Shown piece by piece: positions 56,959-64,000 of a DNA stretch of 64,000 bases. Below the pieces are notes generated by a model. The model worked only from the letters and a program-made list of their open reading frames with translations, was not told the DNA's origin and searched no databases. How positions within the stretch are numbered: the stretch's first letter is position 1; each line of letters starts with the position of its first letter. The DNA comes from Salipaludibacillus neizhouensis (GTDB taxonomy: Bacteria > Bacillota > Bacilli > Bacillales > Salisediminibacteriaceae), in contig NZ_KZ614147.1 in NCBI RefSeq assembly GCF_002886185.1, forward strand, positions 655,187 through 719,186, given 5' to 3'. The position numbers were made by a program, and so were the translations under genes.

Positions 56959-56987
56959 TTGCTTTTAACGAGAAGAGACCCTATAAT
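56959..56987 (+). promoter_or_regulatory. Sigma-A promoter of prfA-prmC
   Basis: TTGCTT, a 17-base spacer and a perfect TATAAT, 41 bases before the prfA start. Confidence 0.7.
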
Positions 56988-57028
56988 ATAGAAAGACTAT
57001 AATGAGTTATTAAAATGAGGTGAAGAAT

Positions 57029-58102
57029 GTGTTTGACCGCCTACAATCCGTAGAAGACCGATATGATCGATTAAATGAATTACTAATGGACCCGGATGTC
57101 ATTAGTGACAACAACAAATTACGCGAGTATTCCAAAGAGCAATCTGACATACAGGAAACCGTAGAAACTTATCGCGAGTACGAAGCACTCAAAGCACAAC
57201 GCGACGAGACTAAAGGTATGCTTCAAGAAACCATGGACGAGGAAATGCGTGAAATGGTCAAAATGGAGCTAGAAGAATTGGAAGATCAATTGCCTGCAAT
57301 TGAAGAAAAACTACGCGTCCTGCTTATTCCAAAAGACCCGAACGACGACAAAAACGTTATCGTCGAAGTCCGCGGAGCAGCAGGCGGAGACGAAGCAGCT
57401 CTTTTTGCAGGAGATCTCTTCCGCATGTATTCCCGTTATGCTGAAATGCAAGGCTGGAAAGCGGAAGTTATCGAATCCAACCCGACCGGTCTCGGAGGTT
57501 ATAAAGAAGTGATCTTTATGATCAACGGAAAAGGTGCTTACTCCCGCATGAAATATGAGAACGGCGCCCACCGAGTGCAGCGGATACCATCCACAGAATC
57601 CGGCGGACGTATTCATACATCCACAGCAACCGTGGCTGTACTTGCAGAAGCAGAAGAACTAGAAGTGAATATACATGACAAAGACATTCGTGTAGACACA
57701 TTCACATCCAGTGGACCAGGTGGACAAAGTGTAAACACCACCATGTCAGCCGTTCGATTGACGCACGTCCCAACAAACACAGTAGTTTCCTGTCAGGATG
57801 AAAAATCACAAATTAAAAATAAAGAAAAAGCTATGAAAGTTCTGCGTGCCCGAATTTATGACAAGTTTCAAAAAGAAGCACAAGCAGAATACGACGAGCA
57901 CCGAAAATCAGCAGTTGGAACCGGAGATCGCTCCGAGCGAATCCGTACCTACAACTTTCCACAAAGCCGAGTAACCGACCACCGTATCGGCCTCACGCTC
58001 CAGAAGCTCGACCAAATTCTCGAAGGAAAAATCGACGAAATTATCGACGCTCTCATCGTAGAAGAACAATCAAGCCTCATGGAAAACTCGGAGAAACGAT
58101 AA
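57029..58102 (+). CDS. prfA: Peptide chain release factor 1
   Basis: RF1 ends translation at UAA and UAG. The 357-residue protein has a helical N-terminal domain (about 1-105), the stop-codon recognition region with the PxT tripeptide in [14 protein letters not shown], and the GGQ motif in [12 protein letters not shown], whose glutamine is methylated by PrmC. The start is GTG 57029, six bases after GAGGTG; an upstream GTG at 57020 is part of that Shine-Dalgarno. Its TAA overlaps the ATG of prmC by one base, so the two are translationally coupled. Confidence 0.97.
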   Translation: MFDRLQSVEDRYDRLNELLMDPDVISDNNKLREYSKEQSDIQETVETYREYEALKAQRDETKGMLQETMDEEMREMVKMELEELEDQLPAIEEKLRVLLIPKDPNDDKNVIVEVRGAAGGDEAALFAGDLFRMYSRYAEMQGWKAEVIESNPTGLGGYKEVIFMINGKGAYSRMKYENGAHRVQRIPSTESGGRIHTSTATVAVLAEAEELEVNIHDKDIRVDTFTSSGPGGQSVNTTMSAVRLTHVPTNTVVSCQDEKSQIKNKEKAMKVLRARIYDKFQKEAQAEYDEHRKSAVGTGDRSERIRTYNFPQSRVTDHRIGLTLQKLDQILEGKIDEIIDALIVEEQSSLMENSEKR

Positions 58103-58971
58103 TGACAACCAAAGTATACGAAGCCCTCAACTGGGCTTCTTCTTTTTTAGAAGAACATCATTACGAAGCACAAATCGCACACATACTCTTGCAACACCAC
58201 ACAGGCTGGAATCGAACCAAGCTGCTTACCGAGCTCCAAGCCCAACTCGACACACAAACAATCGAGAAATTCACAGCAGATGTTCACCAGGCAGCAGCAG
58301 GCAAACCCGTCCAACATATCACAGGTAACGAAACCTTCTATGGCCGAAGCTACATCGTCAATCAACACGTTCTAATACCCCGGCCAGAAACCGAAGAACT
58401 CGTCGAGAAAATACTCGAAACGATCCCAACATTCTTCGGGGAAACAGAAGCCGCAAACCTGACAATCGTGGACGTCGGAACCGGAAGTGGCATCATCGCC
58501 ACCTCCTTGAAGCTGGAACACCCTCAATCGCGCGTTCTTGCATCGGATATATCCTTCGAAGCCCTCGCTGTCGCGAAAAAGAATGCGTCCGAACTAGGGG
58601 CAAATTTGGACTTCTTCGAGGGAGACCTTTTACAGCCTCTTATTGAAGCTGGAGAACAGGCTTCGATTATCGTGTCCAATCCCCCCTATATACCAGAGGG
58701 GGACCGAGACTCTATGAAAGAGAACGTCAAAGATCACGAACCAGAAGGAGCCCTTTTCGCCGGAAAAGATGGACTAACAATTTATCGTCGTCTCATAAAA
58801 CAGTTGCCAGCCGTACTGAAAACACCCGGTATGATTGCTTTTGAAATTGGCCACGGCCAAGGAGAAGACGTCAAGAAATTATTATCCACAGAATATCCAC
58901 AAGCACAAATCGAAGTCATCAACGATATCAACAACAAACAGCGCATTGTCTTGGCCGCAATACGAACCTAG
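58102..58971 (+). CDS. prmC: Release factor glutamine methyltransferase PrmC
   Basis: PrmC (HemK) methylates the GGQ glutamine of release factors using S-adenosylmethionine. The 289-residue protein has an N-terminal helical domain (about 1-80), the SAM-binding loop VDVGTGSGIIATSL (about 128-141), and the catalytic NPPY in IIVSNPPYIPEGDRD (about 190-204). It overlaps prfA by one base (TAATG). Codon usage in the prfA-prmC stretch is richer in C-ending codons than in neighbouring genes. A perfect DnaA box (58882-58890) falls inside the gene by chance or otherwise. Confidence 0.96.
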   Translation: MTTKVYEALNWASSFLEEHHYEAQIAHILLQHHTGWNRTKLLTELQAQLDTQTIEKFTADVHQAAAGKPVQHITGNETFYGRSYIVNQHVLIPRPETEELVEKILETIPTFFGETEAANLTIVDVGTGSGIIATSLKLEHPQSRVLASDISFEALAVAKKNASELGANLDFFEGDLLQPLIEAGEQASIIVSNPPYIPEGDRDSMKENVKDHEPEGALFAGKDGLTIYRRLIKQLPAVLKTPGMIAFEIGHGQGEDVKKLLSTEYPQAQIEVINDINNKQRIVLAAIRT

Positions 58972-59427
58972 TAACGAAAACGTAATGGAGACCTTTTTTT
59001 CTAGAGGGGTCTGTTTTGGGATTCTAAAAGCTAAGCCGTAGTTTGAATAAAGACGTTAAATTACTAATTAATCCACATATAATGAACACATGAAAAAGCA
59101 TCTGATTCCGATCAGGTGCTTTTTAGTCATATGATTTTACAAATAGAGGTGATATTTTAATAGACATTCTTTTTTGATAAAATAAAAGAAACAGGTTGCA
59201 GTGGTGCATTATCGCAATTTAACCTAATCCTTCATATAGAAATAGAAAAAAGAAACCCCCGCATTATTAAAAATGGATAGCATCAGATAGCTTGATATAG
59301 TACATTTATTAGAGAGATGTAACAATTAATTTTGTATTTAAATTCAAATCCTTCAATAAATGCATGAACTTTCGCTAGGATTGTTATGACATAGAAGGAT
59401 ATCTTGTGTTATGAAGGAGACCTATGA
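58972..59427. other. Intergenic region between prmC and the alditol oxidase gene
   Basis: 456 bases. It contains a terminator (59093-59124) and then about 300 bases of A/T-rich DNA with no credible gene or repeat. Confidence 0.55.
59093..59126 (+). terminator. Terminator downstream of prmC
   Basis: Arms AAAAAGCATCTGAT and ATCAGGTGCTTTTT around TCCG. Confidence 0.9.
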
Positions 59428-60687
59428 ATGAAAGAGCAACGAAATTGGGCAGGTAATTATAAATACAGTGCAGACGAGCTACATATCCCGGAAAACATAG
59501 AACAAATACAACAATTGGTGACTCGCTGCAATAGTATGAGGGTACTTGGTACACGACACTCGTTTAATGGAATTGCTGATCACACGGAGAACCTAATCTC
59601 ACTTGAAAATTTCAACCAGGTGCTGGGATTAGACTCTGAGCGTCGAACGGTTACCGTCGAAGCGGGAATTAAATACAGTGATCTTTGCAGGTATCTTCAC
59701 CGAAAAGGATACGCACTTGAAAATATGGCTTCACTGCCGCACATTTCAGTTGCTGGTGCTTGTGCAACAGCAACACATGGTTCGGGTGATCAGAATAGAG
59801 GACTGGCCACATCCGTAAGTGCCATGGAAATCGTTAGTTCCGATGGAGATGTTATAGAATTCTCGAGGGAACGATCTGAAGAACAAATGAATGGCGCGGT
59901 TGTTGGACTCGGCGGAGCAGGGGTGGTAACTACCCTGACACTTGATGTGGTTCCGTCCTATAATATTAGACAGGACGTTTATGAAAATTTAGCTCTGTCT
60001 CATCTTAAAAATCATTTTGATGATATTTTCTCAAGCGCCTATAGTGTTAGTCTATTCACTGACTGGAAAGACGAGACATTTAACCAAGTTTGGCTTAAAA
60101 GTCTCTCAACAGAGCAAAGTACATTTGAATTAGGACCTGAGTTTTTTGGTGCGAAGGCAGCATCAAAGAATTTGCACCCTGTGCCAGGTTCCGGTACGGA
60201 GAATTGCACAGAACAGATGGGTATTCCAGGACCATGGCTTGAACGATTATCGCACTTCCGCATGGACTTCACACCAAGTCACGGAAAAGAGCTGCAAAGT
60301 GAATACATCGTGCCCCGTGAGCACGCATATGATGCATTATGTGCAATCAGTCAAATTCGTGAGCAAATTGCTCCACTTCTTTTCATATCTGAGACTCGCA
60401 CCATTGCTCAGGATGATCTGTGGATGAGCCCATGTTACAAACAAGAATCAGTGGCATTCCACTTTACTTGGAAAGATGATTGGGAATCGGTTCAGAAAGT
60501 GTTGCCGAAAATGGAAGAGCAACTTGCACCATTCCTTGCGCGCCCTCATTGGGGGAAACTGTTTACGATGCCTTCCACTCGAGTGCAATCTCTCTATGAG
60601 AAGCTGCCAGATTTTCAACAGTTGCTTCAACACTATGATCCTAAAGGGAAATTCCGAAACAAATACTTGAACACATATATCTTCTAG
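59428..60687 (+). CDS. FAD-binding oxidase of the alditol/xylitol oxidase type
   Basis: A 419-residue flavoenzyme of the VAO family. The N-terminal FAD-binding domain has RVLGTRHSFNGIAD, where H44 matches the histidine that holds FAD covalently in Streptomyces alditol oxidase, then NMASLPHISVAGACATATHGSGDQN (about residues 101-125). The substrate domain has SLFTDWKDETFNQVWLK and the C-terminal RPHWGKLF. Alditol oxidases turn polyols such as xylitol or sorbitol into aldoses with release of hydrogen peroxide. A TTATGAAGGAGACC region precedes the ATG. It stands between prmC and spoIIR, which are close neighbours in B. subtilis, so it looks like an inserted accessory gene. The exact substrate is not known. 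Confidence 0.85.
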   Translation: MKEQRNWAGNYKYSADELHIPENIEQIQQLVTRCNSMRVLGTRHSFNGIADHTENLISLENFNQVLGLDSERRTVTVEAGIKYSDLCRYLHRKGYALENMASLPHISVAGACATATHGSGDQNRGLATSVSAMEIVSSDGDVIEFSRERSEEQMNGAVVGLGGAGVVTTLTLDVVPSYNIRQDVYENLALSHLKNHFDDIFSSAYSVSLFTDWKDETFNQVWLKSLSTEQSTFELGPEFFGAKAASKNLHPVPGSGTENCTEQMGIPGPWLERLSHFRMDFTPSHGKELQSEYIVPREHAYDALCAISQIREQIAPLLFISETRTIAQDDLWMSPCYKQESVAFHFTWKDDWESVQKVLPKMEEQLAPFLARPHWGKLFTMPSTRVQSLYEKLPDFQQLLQHYDPKGKFRNKYLNTYIF

Positions 60688-60773
60688 TGATCAGAAATGT
60701 AATATAAGGGCATTGAAAAAGTGAAAAACACTTTATCAATGTCCTTAAGAACGTTTCAGGTTAGAAACTAATT

Positions 60774-60943
60774 TAAAGAAAAGACGCTACGCGTTTTGTT
60801 TAGAAAAGGCAACTACCTTCAGCCGCACGTAGCAAGGAAGATCACCTCCTTTCGAGTAGCACCTACACACACTTCGTAGGTGCTACTCGGGGCGGCAGAA
60901 GCTAACGTTGCAATTAAGAAAAGGCGCTACGCGTCTTTTCTTA
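60774..60943 (+). repeat. Family B element with nested family C palindrome, copy 7 (two end hairpins)
   Basis: Starts TAAAGAAAAGACGCTACGCG and ends GGCGCTACGCGTCTTTTCTTA, so an ACGC..GCGT hairpin is present at both ends. Inside are GGCAACTACCTTCAGCCGC, GATCACCTCCTTTC, GAGTAGCACCTACACA...TTCGTAGGTGCTACTC, GGGGCGGCAGAAGC and AACGTTGCAATTAAG. It lies between the alditol oxidase gene and spoIIR and fills most of that 336-base gap. Confidence 0.85.
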
Positions 60944-61023
60944 ATGTCTAACTTTGTCATACGAATCTATGTTTAGCTCTTCCTTCTCCCGACAAGACTG
61001 AGGGACAGAAGGGGGAATTGAAA

Positions 61024-61698
61024 ATGAACAAGTTTCTTACTAACAAGCAAATGACGAGATTGCCATTATATATCTTTTTTATTATAACGATCCTTATCTT
61101 ATCCTGGGAAGGGCACTTCTTTTATCCACAGTATGCCGGCGCTTCTCCATACGCAAATGCGGATATGCTTTACGGAAATCAGGCTAGCGAAGATTTTATC
61201 CCACAAGAATCCATTCGACTGCGCATCAAAGCAAATAGTAATTCACCAGTCGATCAAGAATTAAAACTCAATGTCAGAGATAAAGTAAGTGTAGAAATAT
61301 CCAAATGGACTGCGTCACTAGATGATCTAAGCCAGGCTCGTACTGTTATTGAATCCAAAATACCGGAAATAGAAGCAGTCATCGCTGAAGAAATCCAAGC
61401 AATTGGTAGCACTAGTTCCTTTCGGGTATCACTAAAAAATGTAGAGTTTCCAACAAAACAATATGGCAATAGACTTTATCCTGAAGGCGAGTACGAAGCG
61501 GTGTTTATTGAAATCGGGAAAGGATCTGGGGATAACTGGTGGTGCGTTCTTTTTCCACCGCTATGTTTTGTAGATGCATCCACAGACGAACCTGCAGAAA
61601 CCGATGCTTCTGACAGTGATGTCGACGAAGAGGAAGAAGTTGAAGTATCTTTCTTTATTGTAGATGTAGTTCAAAGCTTATGGTCAAAAATCAGTTAA
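61024..61698 (+). CDS. spoIIR: Stage II sporulation protein SpoIIR
   Basis: SpoIIR is made in the forespore under sigma-F, secreted to the intermembrane space, and triggers SpoIIGA to activate pro-sigma-E. This 224-residue protein has an N-terminal hydrophobic signal/anchor (about residues 10-28) and the family core IRLRIKANSNSPVDQELKLNVRDKV (about 64-88). The C-terminal SFRVSLKNVEFPTKQYGNRLYPEGEYEAVFIEIGKGSGDNWWCVLFPPLCF is highly conserved. ATG 61024 is 8 bases from AGGGGG; TTG 61018 is too close. An acidic tail follows. I could not define a convincing sigma-F promoter. Confidence 0.95.
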   Translation: MNKFLTNKQMTRLPLYIFFIITILILSWEGHFFYPQYAGASPYANADMLYGNQASEDFIPQESIRLRIKANSNSPVDQELKLNVRDKVSVEISKWTASLDDLSQARTVIESKIPEIEAVIAEEIQAIGSTSSFRVSLKNVEFPTKQYGNRLYPEGEYEAVFIEIGKGSGDNWWCVLFPPLCFVDASTDEPAETDASDSDVDEEEEVEVSFFIVDVVQSLWSKIS

Positions 61699-61890
61699 CT
61701 TATCCACAACTTATTCACAATTGTGTGAAAACTAGAATAACTTGTGGACAGAGAATAAATTTTTACACCAAAAATGAAATGTAATCTAAGATATTAGTAA
61801 AATACCAATTTTTATTGTCATAATTCTCATTCTGCTGAATATTTATTAATACAAGCTCTCTTTAGACTTGAGCAGAAAGGGGATTAACGT

Positions 61891-62343
61891 ATGGCTGTAA
61901 TTATTCGGGAAGCAAAGGAAGTCGATGTGTTACCCATTCAGCACTTTATCGCTAAGGCCGGTTTTCAAACAAATGAGACAAATACCAATTGGGAATTATT
62001 CCACTTGGCGATAAACGATAATGAAAATATTGTAGCATGTGTGGCATTGGAGCCAATTACAGAAAAAGATACGATGATTCGAACGTTGATACTCGATTCA
62101 AATGAAGTGAACGGAAGCTTTCTATTACGAATGCTGGAAACAGCTTTCCAATTAGCGACGAAACAAGGAGCAGACACGGTTTATCTAGTGGCAGCACATG
62201 CAGACGAAGTATTACTCTCATTAGGCTTCCAAAAAGTAGATCCTTCTGAAATACCAAAGGAAATTCAAGATCTACCTAACGTACCAGATCACACATTATC
62301 ACCATTAACAATCTTTAAAAAGTCTGTAATTGTGGATAACTAA
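61891..62343 (+). CDS. ywlB: GNAT-family protein YwlB
   Basis: A 150-residue protein with a GNAT acetyltransferase-like fold: an N-terminal strand-helix (IIREAKEVDVLPIQHFIAKAGF), central strands (NIVACVALEPI), a FLLRMLETAFQLATKQGADTVYLVA helix-strand unit, and a late LGFQKVDPSEIP segment. The usual Q/RxxGxG/A acetyl-CoA loop is replaced by NEVNGSFLLRML, so catalytic activity is uncertain. It lies between spoIIR and ywlC as in B. subtilis. Its last codons (GTG GAT AAC) are part of a DnaA box. An AGAAAGGGG Shine-Dalgarno precedes the ATG. Confidence 0.85.
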   Translation: MAVIIREAKEVDVLPIQHFIAKAGFQTNETNTNWELFHLAINDNENIVACVALEPITEKDTMIRTLILDSNEVNGSFLLRMLETAFQLATKQGADTVYLVAAHADEVLLSLGFQKVDPSEIPKEIQDLPNVPDHTLSPLTIFKKSVIVDN

Positions 62344-62380
62344 TGAGTTTTACACACCTCTCCACAGGCTTATACACAGA

Positions 62381-62428
62381 AAAACAAAGGTTGTCCACAT
62401 AATTTGTGGATAACCTTTGTTTTATTTG
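62381..62428 (+). terminator. Terminator of ywlB built from facing DnaA boxes
   Basis: Arms AAAACAAAGGTTGTCCACA and TGTGGATAACCTTTGTTTT, around about 6 bases, followed by ATTTGG. The inner part of each arm is a DnaA box (62391-62399 and 62405-62413). Confidence 0.8.
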
Positions 62429-62670
62429 GTGGATTGCTCCTAAAATTGGTCGAGTTACGCATTTACGGCTGAGAGTGGTGCAAAACTTAGATCGAGTCGC
62501 TCGTTTTCAGGTGAAAGTGGCACATTATTGCACCCAACCTCCACAATCCCAACATTTAACCCCCATACTATTTTATAAACCAAAAAAACTCAGCAGTGAA
62601 TATACCCTCTCTACTTATTGACATTGGAGGAAATGCAGATCACAATAAATATCAGCAAGGAGGACAAGAA

Positions 62671-63723
62671 ATGACTTATCAACAGACAAAACAGTGGATT
62701 GTGGATGGTAATGTGGATAACTATCCGAATGATACGCAAATACAAGAAGTAGCTGAATACATAAAAAACAATCAGGTTGTTGCTTTTCCGACAGAAACGG
62801 TCTACGGACTAGGTGGTAATGCCCGGTCAGATCAGGCAATTGACAAGATTTTTCAAGCGAAGGGAAGACCTTCAGATAATCCTTTGATTGTGCACATATC
62901 ATCAAAGAGTCAACTCGCGGAATATGTGGAAAACATTACGGATAATGCTAAACAACTAATTGAAGCTTTTTGGCCAGGGCCTCTAACAATCGTTCTTCCA
63001 CACAACGGGAAACTATCACCGAAAGTCACGGCAGGTTTATCCACAGTGGCGGTGAGGATGCCGGATCACCCAGTGGCTTTAGCAATAATTGAAGCTGCGG
63101 GATTACCAATTGCGGCACCTAGTGCAAATCGATCTGGACGACCAAGTCCGACTACGGCAGCGCACGTCACACAAGATTTGGACGGTAAAATAGCCGGAGT
63201 TGTCGATGGCGGAGCTACGGGAGTAGGGGTGGAATCCACGGTGGTAGATTGTACAACAGAAAAGGTGATGATCCTTCGCCCGGGTGGAATAACGAAAGAA
63301 GCATTAGAACAAGTTGTCGGTGAAGTCCTCCAGGATCCTGCGCTCACAGAGGAAGAAGAAGCCCCGAAGTCGCCGGGGATGAAATATACCCATTACGCAC
63401 CGAGTGCACCTTTAATTTTGGTGGATGGAGATATCAATTTTTTACGAAAAAATGTGTTAGCATCCAAGCAAGAAGGGAAGAGGGTAGGTACACTCCTAAC
63501 ACAGGAACATCAAGGTTTGAGTGAAGCCGACAAAGAGGTGATCATCGGTTCAAAAGAATATTTGCCAGAGGTGGCGCGAGCATTGTATGAAGCGCTGCGA
63601 GGCTTTGAGGCAAACGAAGTAGATATTATTTATTCAGAGGTCTTTCCTGAAACAGACCTTGGAAGTGCCATTATGAACCGCCTAAGAAAAGCTGCAGGAG
63701 GAAAGATTCTTCAGCAAAAATAA
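62671..63723 (+). CDS. ywlC: Threonylcarbamoyl-AMP synthase (Sua5/YwlC)
   Basis: YwlC makes threonylcarbamoyl-AMP from threonine, bicarbonate and ATP for t6A modification of ANN-decoding tRNAs. The 350-residue protein has the YrdC domain (about 30-215; VVAFPTETVYGLGGNA, KGRPSDNPLIVHI, FWPGPLTIVLP, VRMPDHPVAL, PIAAPSANRSGRPSPT). The linker SPGMKYTHYAPSAPL then joins the C-terminal Sua5 Rossmann domain (about 245-350), the long Sua5 type. ATG 62671 has AAGGAGGACAAGAA in front. The frame is open 25 codons upstream without a ribosome binding site. Confidence 0.96.
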   Translation: MTYQQTKQWIVDGNVDNYPNDTQIQEVAEYIKNNQVVAFPTETVYGLGGNARSDQAIDKIFQAKGRPSDNPLIVHISSKSQLAEYVENITDNAKQLIEAFWPGPLTIVLPHNGKLSPKVTAGLSTVAVRMPDHPVALAIIEAAGLPIAAPSANRSGRPSPTTAAHVTQDLDGKIAGVVDGGATGVGVESTVVDCTTEKVMILRPGGITKEALEQVVGEVLQDPALTEEEEAPKSPGMKYTHYAPSAPLILVDGDINFLRKNVLASKQEGKRVGTLLTQEHQGLSEADKEVIIGSKEYLPEVARALYEALRGFEANEVDIIYSEVFPETDLGSAIMNRLRKAAGGKILQQK

Positions 63724-63739
63724 GTTTTCATACTAATCT

Positions 63740-63786
63740 CCCTCGGACACGCATAAATTGATATAGCTAGTCCGAGGGGGGATATA
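63740..63786 (+). promoter_or_regulatory. Hairpin that covers the mntP Shine-Dalgarno
   Basis: CCCTCGGAC (63740-63748) pairs perfectly with GTCCGAGGG (63770-63778). The Shine-Dalgarno GAGGGGGG (63774-63781) lies in the right arm, so the folded leader would hide it. It is either a terminator of ywlC without a T run or a translation control element. Confidence 0.55.
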
Positions 63787-64000
63787 ATGGTCGCGGAATT
63801 TATCACAATTGGAATCATGGCGCTGGCACTAAGTCTGGATGCATTTTCCTTATCGCTTGGATTAGGAATGGCGGGATTGAGGTACCGGCGGATATTCATC
63901 ATAGGTTCTTTGATTGGCCTTTTTCATATGTTGATGCCACTTGGAGGCATTATTATAGGGCAGGCACTTTCTCACTATTTAGGTCCGCTAACCTACTTCA
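63787..64000 (+). CDS. mntP: Manganese efflux pump MntP (3' end outside window)
   Basis: The first 71 codons of a small multi-pass membrane protein. Residues about 3-30 contain the first helix with ALALSLDAFSLSLGLGMAG, the conserved Asp-containing signature of MntP, and a second helix with GLFHMLMPLGGIIIGQ follows. The family exports manganese. B. subtilis ywlD is the ywlC neighbour and belongs to this family. The coding sequence runs off the window end. Its start is ATG 63787, six bases after GAGGGGGG, which itself is part of a hairpin. Confidence 0.9.
   Translation, partial: MVAEFITIGIMALALSLDAFSLSLGLGMAGLRYRRIFIIGSLIGLFHMLMPLGGIIIGQALSHYLGPLTYF

Larger units (their letters stand above)
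61700..63045. promoter_or_regulatory. Cluster of DnaA boxes around ywlB and ywlC
   Basis: Perfect TTATCCACA or its complement at 61700-61708 (+), 62331-62339 (-), 62405-62413 (-), 62712-62720 (-) and 63037-63045 (+). One-mismatch boxes are at 61711-61719 (TTATTCACA), 62370-62378 (TTATACACA) and 62391-62399 (TTGTCCACA). Some lie inside coding sequence. A DnaA-box cluster at ywlC is reported for B. subtilis, where such clusters titrate DnaA. Confidence 0.75.

Noticed and set aside
60960-61010. A sigma-F promoter before spoIIR
   Set aside because: GTTTA followed 16 bases later by ACAAGACTGA is too far from the sigma-F -10 pattern to report.

Overview
The window is chromosomal DNA of a spore-forming, low-to-moderate GC Gram-positive bacterium of the family Bacillaceae. 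The evidence is the gene content (gerQ, cwlJ, spo0F, spoIIR, an RsbR-type STAS protein, a sporulation-type penicillin-binding protein), strong AGGAGG ribosome binding sites, frequent TTG/GTG starts, and gene order that follows the ywd-ywf-ywg-ywh-ywi-ywj-ywk-ywl arc of the Bacillus subtilis chromosome. No phage, insertion sequence with a transposase, CRISPR array, rRNA or tRNA was seen. I could not name the species.

Layout. 0-5 kb: end of a sensor kinase, a small NAD(P)-binding protein, ywdI, ywdK, the spore germination pair gerQ/cwlJ and hemQ. 4.5-9 kb: an enoyl-CoA hydratase and a FadH-like reductase, the latter behind a FadR-type operator, then pta. 9-12.2 kb: the non-homologous end-joining pair ligD and ku, divergent and bounded by repeats on every side. 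12.3-25 kb: lipL, a DUF1450 protein, ywfO-ywgA, ywhB, ywhD, pbpG, an RsbR-like protein, speE-speB and ywiB-argS. 25-28.7 kb: accessory enzymes, a 56-residue XapX protein and a cardiolipin synthase. 29-40.7 kb: a fatty-acid/acyl-CoA block (fadF, thiolase, 3-hydroxyacyl-CoA dehydrogenase, two acyl-CoA dehydrogenases, meaB, icmF) headed by a perfect FadR-type operator. 41-53 kb: rpoE, pyrG with an initiation-coupled attenuator, ywjG, spo0F behind a sigma-H promoter, fbaA, ywjH, murAB, rho, a zinc-free type L31 gene and tdk. 53-64 kb: a sporulation-type lipoprotein, a CoA-disulfide reductase-like enzyme, a DUF418 membrane protein, prfA-prmC, an alditol oxidase, spoIIR, ywlB, ywlC and the start of mntP, with a cluster of DnaA boxes around ywlB/ywlC.

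The genes are mostly well-known core functions. The least explained material is between them. At least four families of dispersed palindromic repeats fill the gaps. Family A is long GC-rich inverted segments. Family B is about 125 bp, has TAAGAA/TTCTTA ends, and folds into a long hairpin whose arms covary between copies. Family C is a GTAGGTGCTAC palindrome, found alone, in exact 91-bp tandem units, or nested in the loop of family B. Family D is GGGGTCAGACCCC. One B copy sits inside an A copy with the same four bases on both sides, which points to past mobility. A subset of B/C copies also carries a short match to the 3' end of 16S rRNA. This repeat network is my main candidate for something undescribed; its function is unknown.
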